Below, in pieces: positions 16,560-25,706 of a stretch of DNA of 64,000 bases. Every line of letters starts with the position of its first letter. The stretch's first letter is position 1. The stretch comes from G963665085 sp963665085 (lineage in GTDB: Bacteria > Bacteroidota > Bacteroidia > Bacteroidales > JAAAOM01). The notes beneath the pieces are model-generated. The model was not told the origin of the DNA and did not search any database. It worked only from the letters and a program-made list of their open reading frames with translations. Both the position numbers and the translations under genes were made by a program. Where the stretch lies: assembly GCA_963665085.2 (NCBI GenBank), contig CAXXXS010000001.1, forward strand, positions 2,170,001 to 2,234,000, read 5' to 3'.

Positions 16560-17921
16560 CTAATTTTTATACCTAATCCATTTTAGTATTTCCCGGTAAT
16601 TCACTTTTTTTCCATACATTAAAATACCTGTCCGATAGATTTTTCCTGCCATCCATGTGCATCCCAGGAAAGTGATAATAAGAATAAACATGGATAATAG
16701 TTTTTCCCATAAAGGTACTTCAAAAGGAATTCTGGCCATCATGACAATCGGGGATGTTAATGGAATCATTGAGAACCAGAAAACAATCGGACTTTCAGGA
16801 TCATTTAATGCATTAAACATCACTAAAAGTCCGAGTATTAAAGGAATTGTAATGGGAAACATAAATTGCTGGGTATCCGTTTCGTTATCCACCGCAGAAC
16901 CAATAGCTGCAAAAAGAGAACCATATAATAAATACCCGAATAAGAAGTAGAAAAGAAATAAAGCAATCATTTCAACCCAATTGACAGTTTTTAACATTTT
17001 GAAAATAGATTGCATGCCGCTTAAATTTTGGCTTTCATCAGGAACGGCTTGTTGTGGTACATCCATCAAAGAAGGTTGTGTATTGCTCATTATATTTTGC
17101 GGGGCATTATGTGTTATTGTTTGTTGTTGAACATCCGGAGTTAATCGATCTTGTACAACCTGAATTACAGCAAAAGATAGTACAACCCAAAGGATAAATT
17201 GGGTGAGGCCAACAAAGGCGATACCAATAACTTTTCCCAACATTAACTGAAAAGGTTTAACAGAAGAAATAATAACTTCAACAATACGGTTTGTCTTTTC
17301 TTCTATTACACCGCGCATTACCTGGGCACCATAAATAAATATAAACATATAGATAAGTAATCCGGCAATGTATGCTAATCCCATTGCAACCTCAGTGTTA
17401 CTGCTTTTTTCTTCACCACTACTCTCCATGTTGAATGTTTGAAGAGAAACATTTGTTTTAATGGAATTCATTATCTCTTCAAGGTTATCTATGTTATAAG
17501 TTTTAAGCTTTTCATCTTCCATGATCTTTTCCATGGAGTTTGAAATCTGGTCGATAATATTTATACTGGGTTGTTTGTCTGAATAAAACTGGACTGCATT
17601 GGGAGATTGAACAACGATTCTTGGAATATAAAGAATACCGTAGTTATCCATTTCAAAAAAGGATTCTTTTAAAGTATTTAGGTCAGTGTCAACATACGTA
17701 AACTGCAGGGTTTTGCTGTCAGTGAGTCTTCCAGCAAACAAACCTGTTTCATCAACAACAACTATTTTTCTTACCGTGTCATCTTGTTTTGTCATCATCC
17801 AGGTCATTATACCAAAAAAACCACCAAACAGAAGTGGACCAAGGATGGTCATAATGATAAAAGACTTTTTCTTTACTCGTGTTAAATATTCTCGTTGTAT
17901 TATTAAAGATATTTTGTTCAT
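16560..17921 (-). CDS. ABC-2 type transporter permease (NatB-like)
   Basis: A 453-residue inner-membrane protein. TM1 is at about 19-40, then a large extracytoplasmic domain (about 42-185), then five or more TM helices (TM2 around 190-215 AYIAGLLIYMFIFIYG) followed by the conserved RGVIEEKTNRIVEVIISSVK coupling segment (about 218-237). A low-complexity Q/N/P loop at about 270-305 lies between TM segments. It belongs to the ABC2_membrane_3 group, whose members include the sodium exporter NatB; substrate unknown. It lies 16 bases downstream of its ATPase. Confidence 0.88.
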   Translation of the reverse strand: MNKISLIIQREYLTRVKKKSFIIMTILGPLLFGGFFGIMTWMMTKQDDTVRKIVVVDETGLFAGRLTDSKTLQFTYVDTDLNTLKESFFEMDNYGILYIPRIVVQSPNAVQFYSDKQPSINIIDQISNSMEKIMEDEKLKTYNIDNLEEIMNSIKTNVSLQTFNMESSGEEKSSNTEVAMGLAYIAGLLIYMFIFIYGAQVMRGVIEEKTNRIVEVIISSVKPFQLMLGKVIGIAFVGLTQFILWVVLSFAVIQVVQDRLTPDVQQQTITHNAPQNIMSNTQPSLMDVPQQAVPDESQNLSGMQSIFKMLKTVNWVEMIALFLFYFLFGYLLYGSLFAAIGSAVDNETDTQQFMFPITIPLILGLLVMFNALNDPESPIVFWFSMIPLTSPIVMMARIPFEVPLWEKLLSMFILIITFLGCTWMAGKIYRTGILMYGKKVNYREILKWIRYKN

Positions 17922-17937
17922 GGCACTGGGTTTTCAA

Positions 17938-18867
17938 TTAGTTTAAAACATTATTACTATTGGTGTCTTCAACAACCTGGATAAAAATCTCGTTCATCCG
18001 AGGTATTTTCTCATTAAAGGAGACAATGGTTCCCAATGCTGTAATATCTTTTATCAGTTCATTGGGTGATTTGTCATCAGGAATTTTCACGGAAATTACT
18101 TTATTGCCATGACTTTCTTTTTCTTCCAATAATGTAAATCCTGAATTGATAGAGATATTGCCTGCAATGTTTTTAAGCTCAATTTCATAAATATTCGATT
18201 TATATTTATCTTTTATTTCTTTAACAGAACCATTTAAGATTGCTTTCGCATTATTTATTAAAGTGATATCATCACAAAGTTCTTCAACTGATTCCATGTT
18301 ATGGGTAGAAAAAATTATTGTAGCCCCTTTTTCTCTTAATTCCAGGATTTCTTTTTTAAGGAGTTGGGTGTTGATAGGATCAAATCCACTAAACGGCTCA
18401 TCAAAAATAAGGAGTTTGGGCTCATGAAGCACTGTTGTAACAAATTGTATTTTTTGTTGCATTCCTTTTGATAGCTCTTCAACTTTTTTATCCCACCAGG
18501 CCTGAATTTCAAATTTCTCAAACCAATATTTAAGTTTTTTAAGGGCATCCAACTTGGAAATTCCTTTTAGTTGGGCAAGATATAACGCTTGTTCGCCAAC
18601 TTTCATCTTTTTATAGAGGCCTCTTTCTTCGGGCAGATATCCAATTCTATAGATGTCTTCCCCTTTCATTAAACGGCCATCAAAATAAACTTCACCTTTA
18701 TCCGGTGCAGTAATCTGGTTGATTATTCTGATTAAGGTAGTTTTTCCTGCACCATTTGGACCTAACAAACCAAAAATAGTTCCTTGTTTAACAGATATAC
18801 TTACATCATTAAGAGCAAGATGGTTTGCGTATTGCTTCTCAACATGTTCAGCTTTGAATAATTCCAT
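17938..18867 (-). CDS. ABC transporter ATP-binding protein (NatA-like)
   Basis: A 309-residue ATPase with Walker A GPNGAGKTTL (about 35-44), signature LSKGMQQ (about 134-140), Walker B LLIFDEPFSGFDP (about 154-166) and H-loop STHN. The C-terminal 90 residues resemble the DUF4162 tail found in NatA-type exporters. It forms an exporter with the downstream permease. The gene is divergent from the ribosomal operon; in the 295-base gap (18868-19162) I see only the rpsL promoter and AT-rich DNA. Confidence 0.9.
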   Translation of the reverse strand: MELFKAEHVEKQYANHLALNDVSISVKQGTIFGLLGPNGAGKTTLIRIINQITAPDKGEVYFDGRLMKGEDIYRIGYLPEERGLYKKMKVGEQALYLAQLKGISKLDALKKLKYWFEKFEIQAWWDKKVEELSKGMQQKIQFVTTVLHEPKLLIFDEPFSGFDPINTQLLKKEILELREKGATIIFSTHNMESVEELCDDITLINNAKAILNGSVKEIKDKYKSNIYEIELKNIAGNISINSGFTLLEEKESHGNKVISVKIPDDKSPNELIKDITALGTIVSFNEKIPRMNEIFIQVVEDTNSNNVLN

Positions 18868-19095
18868 TGTTAATGTAGATTTAGAATTCTAAAAGGCTGC
18901 CAATTTATGAAATAATATTTTAAAAAGTAGATTAATATAGGAGTAATGATTTTTATCAGGGATTAACTTTTTTTATTGTTTTTTGTTTTCGTTTAATTTT
19001 GTTGATTATTAGTTTTTTATGGGATTTTTCCAAAGTAATTTAGCTAAAAAAAATAACAAAGCATTAAAAAAATATTAATTAAAAGTAAAAACTAG

Positions 19096-19125
19096 TTGGA
19101 TATTAAATAAAAACCTCTACCTTTG
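19096..19125 (+). promoter_or_regulatory. Promoter of the str-S10-spc-alpha operon
   Basis: TTG at 19096-19098 is followed after 19 bases by TACCTTTG at 19118-19125, an excellent match to the Bacteroidota housekeeping promoter (-33 TTTG/TTG, -7 TAnnTTTG). Transcription would begin near 19132, giving a leader of about 30 bases before rpsL. The upstream 100 bases are very AT-rich and may act as an UP-like element. Confidence 0.85.
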
Positions 19126-19162
19126 CGAACCGATTTTGAAATGAGATATATAATTTAATTGT

Positions 19163-19540
19163 ATGCCAACGATATCACAACTTGTAAGAAAAGGAAGAGT
19201 TAAACAGGTTGAAAAGAGTAAAGCACCTGCATTGGATGCTTGCCCTCAACGACGAGGTGTTTGTGTGAGAGTTTACACAACAACACCAAAAAAACCTAAT
19301 TCAGCTATGAGAAAAGTAGCAAGGGTAAGGTTAACAAATCAAAAAGAGGTGAATGCATATATCCCTGGAGAAGGGCATAACTTGCAGGAACACTCAATTG
19401 TTCTAATTCGCGGTGGTAGGGTTAAAGATTTACCAGGTGTGAGATATCACTTAATTAGGGGTGCTCTAGATACTGCTGGTGTTGAAGGAAGAACACAAAG
19501 AAGATCAAAATACGGGGCTAAACGTCCTAAGAAAAAATAA
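19163..19540 (+). CDS. rpsL: 30S ribosomal protein S12
   Basis: A 125-residue decoding-site protein. TTPKKPNSAMRKVARVRLTN includes the Lys (PKKPNS) whose change gives streptomycin resistance in other bacteria, so this allele has the sensitive form. GGRVKDLPGVRYH carries the Asp that is methylthiolated in E. coli. It is the first gene of the operon, behind a strong promoter, and is followed by rpsG after 13 bases, as in the classical str operon. Confidence 0.98.
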   Translation: MPTISQLVRKGRVKQVEKSKAPALDACPQRRGVCVRVYTTTPKKPNSAMRKVARVRLTNQKEVNAYIPGEGHNLQEHSIVLIRGGRVKDLPGVRYHLIRGALDTAGVEGRTQRRSKYGAKRPKKK

Positions 19541-19553
19541 GAATTAAAAGAAG

Positions 19554-20030
19554 ATGAGAAAGTCTAAGCCAAAAAAGCGTATTAAATTACCAGATCCAAA
19601 ATACAACGATCTATTGGTAACGCAATTTGTAAATAACATGATGTTAGATGGTAAAAAAACCATTACATATAAGATATTTTACGATGCGCTTGATATAGTT
19701 GGTAAAAAGATGAAAGATAACGAGGAAGGACCCCTCGATATATGGAAAAAAGCATTAGATAATGTAACGCCTCATGTGGAAGTAAAAAGTAGAAGAGTAG
19801 GTGGTGCTACATTTCAGGTTCCTATGGAAATCCGCCCTGATCGTAAAGTTACGATTAGTATGAAAAACTTGATACTTTTTGCTAGAAAGAGAGCTGGAAA
19901 AGGTATGAGCGACAGACTTGCCGCTGAAATAATTGCTGCGTTTAACGAAGAAGGAGGAGCATTTAAAAAGAAAGAAGATACACATAGAATGGCAGAAGCG
20001 AATAAAGCTTTCGCTCATTTTAGGTTCTAA
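19554..20030 (+). CDS. rpsG: 30S ribosomal protein S7
   Basis: A 158-residue primary assembly protein of the 30S head, binding the 3' major domain of 16S rRNA. The N-terminal LPDPKYNDLLVTQFVNNMML and the C-terminal EEGGAFKKKEDTHRMAEANK are conserved family blocks, and the length is normal for the family. It lies between rpsL and fusA; the 63-base gap to fusA is the widest before rplQ and could hold a translational control site. Confidence 0.98.
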   Translation: MRKSKPKKRIKLPDPKYNDLLVTQFVNNMMLDGKKTITYKIFYDALDIVGKKMKDNEEGPLDIWKKALDNVTPHVEVKSRRVGGATFQVPMEIRPDRKVTISMKNLILFARKRAGKGMSDRLAAEIIAAFNEEGGAFKKKEDTHRMAEANKAFAHFRF

Positions 20031-20093
20031 AAATACTTTTTTTGGTTTTTTTACACATATAGTTGCTAGCTGATAATTAGTATAAGATAAAAG

Positions 20094-22184
20094 ATGAAAA
20101 CCGATTTAAAGAGTACCAGGAATATTGGTATTATGGCGCATATTGACGCCGGAAAAACGACAACGACGGAAAGAATCCTGTTCTACACAGGACTGACCCA
20201 CAAAATTGGGGAGGTTCACGATGGTGGGGCTACAATGGATTGGATGGTGCAGGAGCAGGAAAGGGGTATTACCATTACCTCGGCAGCAACTACTACCTTT
20301 TGGAAATACAACGACGAAGAATACAAAATCAACATTATTGATACTCCCGGACACGTTGACTTTACTGTAGAAGTAGAGCGTTCCCTTAGGGTACTTGATG
20401 GTGCTGTAGCTGTATTTTGTGCTGTTGGTGGTGTTGAACCTCAGTCTGAAACTGTTTGGCGTCAAGCTGATAAATATAAAGTACCTCGTATGGCATTCAT
20501 TAATAAAATGGATAGAACAGGTGCTGATTTTTATAGTGTTGTTAGTGAGATAGAAGAAAAACTTGGTGCTACACCAATCCCATTACAAATCCCAATAGGA
20601 GCAGAAGAAAATTTCAAAGGAGTTATCGATCTTATTCATCGTAAAGCTGTTGTTTGGCATGACGATGAAATGATGGGTACTAACTATACATTAGAAGATG
20701 TTCCTGAAGATCTTGTTGAAACGACAGAAGAATGGAGAGAAAAACTTATTGAAGCTGTATGTGAACAAGATGATGATTTATTAGAAAGATTCTTTGAAGA
20801 TAGAGAATCAATTACTGTAGAAGAATTTATGGCAGCAACAAGAAAAGCTGTGATCGGTATGAAAATCGTTCCTGTTTTTTGTGGTTCTGCGTTCAAAAAT
20901 AAAGGTGTACAAAGATTGCTTGATGCTGTTTGTGCATTACTTCCATCACCACTTGATATTGGAGCTGTTCATGGTATTGACGTTAAAACTGATGAAGAAG
21001 CTTCAAGAGAGCCTTCCCCAGAAGAGCCTTTGTCTGCATTAGCTTTTAAAATTGCGACAGATCCTTATGTTGGACGATTAGTTTACCTAAGAGTTTATTC
21101 AGGTAAGTTAGAATCTGGTTCACAAGTTTATAATCCTAGAACATGCAAAAAAGAACGTATCTCACGTTTATTCCAGATGCATGCAAATAAGCAAAATCCA
21201 AAAGAGCTTATCGAAGCTGGTGATATTTGCGCAGGTGTTGGATTTAAAGATCTAAGAACAGGTGATACTCTATGCGATATAGATAAGCCTATATCTCTTG
21301 AATCAATGACATTCCCAGAGCCTGTGATAAGTATTGCGATCGAGCCAATTACTCAAAAAGATGTCGATAAGTTAGGAAACGGTCTTGCTAAATTAGCAGA
21401 AGAGGATCCTACATTTCAGGTTAAAACTGATGAAGAATCAGGGCAAACTGTAATCAGTGGAATGGGTGAATTACATATCGAAGTACTTATCGATAGATTA
21501 AAAAGAGAATTTAAAGTAGAATGTAACCAAGGTGCCCCTCAGGTTGCCTATAAAGAAGCACTTACTACAACTGTAGAGCACAGAGAAGTATTCAAAAAAC
21601 AATCTGGTGGACGTGGTAAATTTGCTGATATTTTAGTAACAGTTGGCCCATCTGATAACGGACAAGAAGGACTTCAATTTGTTAATGAAATCAAAGGTGG
21701 AAATATTCCTAGAGAATATATCCCATCAGTTGAAAAAGGTTTCAAAGAAGCAATGCATAATGGTGCATTAGCAGGCTTCCCCATTGATAACTTAAAAGTT
21801 GTGTTAAAAGACGGTTCTTTCCATGCTGTTGACTCAGATTCATTATCATTTGAGATTTGTGCTAAACAAGCATTTAAATCGGCAGCTAAGAAATCAAAAT
21901 CTGTTCTTCTCGAACCAATCATGAGTGCTGAAGTAGTAACCCCAGAAGAATATATGGGAGATGTTATCTCAGATTTCAACAGAAGAAGAGGTAAAGTAGA
22001 AGGAATGGATTCAAAAGGTGGCGCAAAGGTTATTAAAGCCAAAGTACCATTGGCAGAGAAATTCGGATATGTTACGGTTTTAAGGACATTAACTTCTGGA
22101 AGGGCAACATCATCAATGGAATTTTCTCACTATGAGGAAGTACCCGAAGGAATTGCTAAAACTATTATTGAAAAAGAAGGTTGA
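20094..22184 (+). CDS. fusA: Elongation factor G
   Basis: A 696-residue translocase GTPase of full length. G1 AHIDAGKTTT (about 16-25), G2 RGITITSAATT (about 59-69), G3 DTPGHVDF (about 82-89), G4 NKMD (about 137-140) and G5 GSAFKNKGVQ are all intact, followed by domains II-V. Its location in the str operon marks it as the canonical, GTP-dependent EF-G rather than the second EF-G paralogue known in Bacteroidota. The tuf gene that follows fusA in proteobacteria is absent; rpsJ follows directly after 22 bases, fusing the str and S10 operons. Confidence 0.98.
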   Translation: MKTDLKSTRNIGIMAHIDAGKTTTTERILFYTGLTHKIGEVHDGGATMDWMVQEQERGITITSAATTTFWKYNDEEYKINIIDTPGHVDFTVEVERSLRVLDGAVAVFCAVGGVEPQSETVWRQADKYKVPRMAFINKMDRTGADFYSVVSEIEEKLGATPIPLQIPIGAEENFKGVIDLIHRKAVVWHDDEMMGTNYTLEDVPEDLVETTEEWREKLIEAVCEQDDDLLERFFEDRESITVEEFMAATRKAVIGMKIVPVFCGSAFKNKGVQRLLDAVCALLPSPLDIGAVHGIDVKTDEEASREPSPEEPLSALAFKIATDPYVGRLVYLRVYSGKLESGSQVYNPRTCKKERISRLFQMHANKQNPKELIEAGDICAGVGFKDLRTGDTLCDIDKPISLESMTFPEPVISIAIEPITQKDVDKLGNGLAKLAEEDPTFQVKTDEESGQTVISGMGELHIEVLIDRLKREFKVECNQGAPQVAYKEALTTTVEHREVFKKQSGGRGKFADILVTVGPSDNGQEGLQFVNEIKGGNIPREYIPSVEKGFKEAMHNGALAGFPIDNLKVVLKDGSFHAVDSDSLSFEICAKQAFKSAAKKSKSVLLEPIMSAEVVTPEEYMGDVISDFNRRRGKVEGMDSKGGAKVIKAKVPLAEKFGYVTVLRTLTSGRATSSMEFSHYEEVPEGIAKTIIEKEG

Positions 22185-22206
22185 TAAAAAGATATAATTA
22201 TATCAG

Positions 22207-22512
22207 ATGAGTCAAAAAATCAGAATTAAATTAAAATCATACGATCACAATTTGGTTGATAAATCAGCTGAAAAGATCGTAAAAACAGTAAAATCTACTG
22301 GAGCTGTTGTAAGTGGTCCAATTCCATTACCAACTCATAAAAGAATATTTACTGTACTTCGTTCTCCATTTGTTAATAAAAAATCAAGAGAACAATTCCA
22401 GTTAAGTTCATTTAAAAGACTCCTGGATATTTATAGTTCGACACCAAAAACAATTGATGCTTTAATGAAATTAGAGCTTCCAAGTGGTGTAGAAGTTGAA
22501 ATTAAGGTTTGA
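22207..22512 (+). CDS. rpsJ: 30S ribosomal protein S10
   Basis: A 101-residue S10, start MSQKIRIKLKSYDHNLVDKS, with the conserved GPIPLPTHKRIFTVLRSPFV loop. Besides its 30S head position, S10 (NusE) takes part in transcription antitermination with NusB and NusG, which suits the very long transcript it belongs to. It is the first gene of the S10 section. Confidence 0.98.
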   Translation: MSQKIRIKLKSYDHNLVDKSAEKIVKTVKSTGAVVSGPIPLPTHKRIFTVLRSPFVNKKSREQFQLSSFKRLLDIYSSTPKTIDALMKLELPSGVEVEIKV

Positions 22513-22536
22513 TAAATTTTAAAAATTGCTAGTGCG

Positions 22537-23166
22537 ATGCCTGGATTAATAGGAAAGAAAATAGGAATGACTTCTGTCTTTGATAAAGACGGTAATAACG
22601 TAGCATGTACAGTTATTGAAGCTGGCCCATGTGTTATTACACAAATTAAGACAGATGAAACAGACGGTTATTCAGCTATTCAGTTGGCTTTTGAAGATAA
22701 AAAAGAAAAGCATACAACAAAAGCGATGGCCGGACATTTTAAGAAATCAGGAACAACGCCTAAGCGAAAACTTGTTGAATTAAAAGGTTTTGTGAAAAAC
22801 TGGCAGCTTGGTGATGAGATTACAGTAGATTATTTTCAGAATGATGTATGGGTAGATGTTACCGGTATCACTAAAGGTAAAGGTTTTCAAGGTGTAGTTA
22901 AGCGACATAATTTTGCTGGGGTTAATGATGCAACTCACGGTCAACATAACCGTGGCCGTGCACCAGGTTCTCTTGGAGCGTCATCATATCCTTCTAGAGT
23001 TTTTAAAGGAATGAGAATGGCTGGTCAGGATGGTAATAACAAAGTTAAGGTTGAAAACCTTGAAGTTGTTAAAATAATCCCTGAAAACAATATAATAATG
23101 CTTAAAGGTGCAGTTCCTGGAGCAAAGGGAGGTTATGTTATAATCGAAAGTCCTGAACGAGTATAA
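22537..23166 (+). CDS. rplC: 50S ribosomal protein L3
   Basis: A 209-residue L3, start MPGLIGKKIGMTSVF. The central extension THGQHNRGRAPGSLGASSYP (about 130-149), which reaches toward the peptidyl transferase centre, is conserved, including the Gln region methylated in E. coli by PrmB. It is a primary 23S rRNA assembly protein. Spacing of 24 bases from rpsJ and 11 bases to the preferred rplD start. Confidence 0.98.
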   Translation: MPGLIGKKIGMTSVFDKDGNNVACTVIEAGPCVITQIKTDETDGYSAIQLAFEDKKEKHTTKAMAGHFKKSGTTPKRKLVELKGFVKNWQLGDEITVDYFQNDVWVDVTGITKGKGFQGVVKRHNFAGVNDATHGQHNRGRAPGSLGASSYPSRVFKGMRMAGQDGNNKVKVENLEVVKIIPENNIIMLKGAVPGAKGGYVIIESPERV

Positions 23167-23177
23167 ATTTGGAAAAA

Positions 23178-23801
23178 ATGGAATTAGCAGTATTAAATAC
23201 ATCTGGTCAGGCAACAGACAAAAAAGTTGAGCTAAAAGATTCAATTTTTGGAATCGAGCCAAATGATCACGCAATTTACCTTGATGTTAAGCAATATCTT
23301 GCCAACAAAAGGCAAGGTACACATAAAGCTAAAGAAAGAGGTGAAGTAGCTGGTAGTACTAAAAAGATTAAGAGACAAAAAGGAACTGGTACAGCAAGAG
23401 CTGGAAGTATTAAGTCTCCTGTATTTAGAGGTGGCGGTAGAGTTTTTGGACCCAGACCAAGAAGCTATAGTTTCAAGATTAATAAGAAAGTTAAACAACT
23501 TGCACGTTTCTCTGCACTTAGTTATAAAGCTAAAGAGAATAAAATAGTTGTTGTTGAAGATTTTTCTTTTGAAAATCCAAAAACTAAAGAATATGTAAGC
23601 TTAATGAGTAATTTGAACGTGAGCGACACAAAATCATTACTTGTGCTAAACGAGACAAACAAAAATGTTTTCTTGTCATCACGTAATCTTAATAATTCAA
23701 GGGTTATTACATTATCAGAGCTTACAACATATGATATAATGAATTCTTCTGCAGTTCTTTTTGTTGAAAGTTCAATCAATTCACTGCAGGGTAACGAATA
23801 A
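23178..23801 (+). CDS. rplD: 50S ribosomal protein L4
   Basis: L4 of 207 residues if the ATG at 23178 is used (MELAVLNTSGQ). An in-frame TTG at 23169 would add three residues but leaves almost no gap after rplC, so the ATG is preferred. The long loop lining the exit tunnel (RGGGRVFGPRPRSYSFKINK, about 80-99) is intact; mutations in this loop cause macrolide resistance elsewhere. In E. coli L4 represses the S10 operon; no matching leader hairpin is visible here. Confidence 0.97.
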   Translation: MELAVLNTSGQATDKKVELKDSIFGIEPNDHAIYLDVKQYLANKRQGTHKAKERGEVAGSTKKIKRQKGTGTARAGSIKSPVFRGGGRVFGPRPRSYSFKINKKVKQLARFSALSYKAKENKIVVVEDFSFENPKTKEYVSLMSNLNVSDTKSLLVLNETNKNVFLSSRNLNNSRVITLSELTTYDIMNSSAVLFVESSINSLQGNE

Positions 23802-23813
23802 AAGAAGTACAAA

Positions 23814-24104
23814 ATGGAAGTTTTGTTTAAGCCAATTGTAACGGAAAAGATGACTGAGAAAAGCGAGAAGCTTGGAAGCTTTGGCTTTATAGTCAATAAA
23901 GCTGCAAATAAAGTGCAGATTAAAAAGGCCGTAGAAGAATTATATGGTGTTAATGTAATATCAGTTAATACTCTTCGTTATGGCGGGAAAAGAAAATCGA
24001 GATATACAAAAGCCGGAATTATTGCTGGTAAAACTAACTCATATAAAAAGGCAATTGTAACATTGGCTGATGGTGAAACGATTGATTTTTATAGCAATAT
24101 TTAA
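23814..24104 (+). CDS. rplW: 50S ribosomal protein L23
   Basis: A 96-residue L23, start MEVLFKPIVTEKMTEKSE, with the conserved ANKVQIKKAVEELYGVNV helix and the extended loop RYGGKRKSRYTKAG. It sits at the exit-tunnel rim and docks trigger factor and SRP. Spacing is 12 bases from rplD and 8 to rplB. Confidence 0.97.
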   Translation: MEVLFKPIVTEKMTEKSEKLGSFGFIVNKAANKVQIKKAVEELYGVNVISVNTLRYGGKRKSRYTKAGIIAGKTNSYKKAIVTLADGETIDFYSNI

Positions 24105-24112
24105 ATAAAAGC

Positions 24113-24943
24113 ATGGCTGTAAGAAAATTAAAACCTGTAACTCCAGGTCAAAGGCACAAAATAATAGGTACGTTTAGCGAGATTACAAAAGCTACGCCTG
24201 AAAAATCGTTACTAAAACCCATTAAAAAAAGTGGGGGTAGGAACAACCAGGGAAAAATGACCATGCGCTATATTGGTGGTGGGCATAAAAAGAAGTACCG
24301 TGTTATAGATTTTATTAGAGACAAAGATGGTATACCATGTACTGTTGAATCTATCGAATATGATCCAAACAGAACAGCAAGGATTGCCCTTGTGGTTTAT
24401 GAAGATGGAGAGAAACGATACATTATCGCTCCTAATGGGTTAAAAGTAGGACAGACTGTTATATCCGGTACCAATATTGCTCCAGAAGTAGGTAATACAT
24501 TATTCCTTTCTGATATTCCTTTAGGTACTATAGTTCATAATATCGAATTAAGACCTGGAAAAGGTGGAATAATGGCAAGAAGTGCAGGAGCTTATGCCCA
24601 GCTTACTTCAAGAGATGGTAAATATGCTATACTGAAGTTACCTTCTGGAGAATCCAGAATGGTGTTAACAAATTGTAAAGCAACTATCGGGACTGTTTCA
24701 AACTCTGATCATGCTCTTGAACGTTCAGGTAAAGCAGGTCGTTCAAGATGGCTAGGACGTCGACCAAGAGTAAGAGGTGTTGTTATGAACCCTGTTGATC
24801 ACCCAATGGGTGGTGGTGAAGGTAGAGCTTCTGGTGGTCACCCAAGATCAAGAAATGGTATGATTGCTAAAGGTTACAAAACAAGGCAACCTAAAAAGGC
24901 ATCAGATAAGTATATAGTTGAAAGAAGAAAAACAAAAAAATAA
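24113..24943 (+). CDS. rplB: 50S ribosomal protein L2
   Basis: A 276-residue L2. GGGHKKKYRVIDF (about 55-67) forms the OB-like domain and HPMGGGEGRASGGHPRSRNG (about 222-241) includes the His near the peptidyl transferase centre. It is needed for subunit joining and peptide bond formation. The full length and every core block are present, and the C-terminus is Lys-rich. Confidence 0.98.
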   Translation: MAVRKLKPVTPGQRHKIIGTFSEITKATPEKSLLKPIKKSGGRNNQGKMTMRYIGGGHKKKYRVIDFIRDKDGIPCTVESIEYDPNRTARIALVVYEDGEKRYIIAPNGLKVGQTVISGTNIAPEVGNTLFLSDIPLGTIVHNIELRPGKGGIMARSAGAYAQLTSRDGKYAILKLPSGESRMVLTNCKATIGTVSNSDHALERSGKAGRSRWLGRRPRVRGVVMNPVDHPMGGGEGRASGGHPRSRNGMIAKGYKTRQPKKASDKYIVERRKTKK

Positions 24944-24954
24944 GCTAAGGTAAA

Positions 24955-25221
24955 ATGAGTAGATCGTTAAAAAAAGGACCATTTATTGACTTTAAGCTTG
25001 ATAAGCGTGTTGATGCCATGAATGATTCAGGAAAAAAATCTGTTATCAAAACATGGTCAAGACGGTCAGTGATTTCCCCTGAGTTCGTTGGTCATACTAT
25101 TGCTGTTCATAATGGTAATAAATTTATACCTGTATATGTCACAGAAAATATGGTTGGACATAAGCTTGGTGAGTTTGCACCTACCAGGACTTACAGAGGA
25201 CATGCCGGCCATAAGAAGTAA
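24955..25221 (+). CDS. rpsS: 30S ribosomal protein S19
   Basis: An 88-residue S19, MSRSLKKGPFID at the start and KLGEFAPTRTYRGHAGHKK at the end, both canonical. It is part of the 30S head, pairing with S13 in the intersubunit bridge. Position between rplB and rplV is as in E. coli. Confidence 0.98.
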   Translation: MSRSLKKGPFIDFKLDKRVDAMNDSGKKSVIKTWSRRSVISPEFVGHTIAVHNGNKFIPVYVTENMVGHKLGEFAPTRTYRGHAGHKK

Positions 25222-25249
25222 TAAATAATATCTAGAAAAGATTAAAAAA

Positions 25250-25699
25250 ATGGGTGCACGAAAAAGAATATCGGCTGAAAAAAGAAAAGAAGAAAGAAAG
25301 AGTAAATCTTACGCTGTATTGCGTAATTGCCCTACATCTCCTAGAAAAATGAGACTGGTTACAGAGCTTATAAGTGGGATGGAAGTAAACAGGGCTCTTG
25401 ATGTACTGAAATACTCTTCAAAAGAAGCATCAAGAAGGGTTGAGAAACTTCTTTTATCAGCAATTGCTAACTGGCAAAACAAGAACGAAGGTGTTCGCTT
25501 AGAGGATAGCCAGCTATTTGTTCAAGAAGTTCATGTTGATCAATCAAGAACTTTAAAAAGAATACAGCCAGCACCTCAGGGAAGGGCACATAGAATTAGA
25601 AAGCGTTCGAACCATGTAACACTTGTTTTAGGTAGTTTAAACCCAAATGAGGGCGTGGTAGAAAACATAGTAGAAGAAACAGAAGAACAAACAAATTAA
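25250..25699 (+). CDS. rplV: 50S ribosomal protein L22
   Basis: A 149-residue L22. It is longer than the roughly 110 residues of E. coli because of a basic N-terminal extension (MGARKRISAEKRKEERKSKS) and a short acidic tail (about 135-149). The core has RNCPTSPRKMRLVTELISGM and the tunnel hairpin RIQPAPQGRAHRIRKRSNHV. Length variation at the termini is common in this phylum. Confidence 0.96.
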   Translation: MGARKRISAEKRKEERKSKSYAVLRNCPTSPRKMRLVTELISGMEVNRALDVLKYSSKEASRRVEKLLLSAIANWQNKNEGVRLEDSQLFVQEVHVDQSRTLKRIQPAPQGRAHRIRKRSNHVTLVLGSLNPNEGVVENIVEETEEQTN

Positions 25700-25706
25700 C
25701 CTCTGA

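Noticed and set aside
20094..22184. fusA as the second, GTP-independent EF-G of Bacteroidota
   Set aside because: All G motifs are intact and it is in the str operon, so it is the canonical EF-G.
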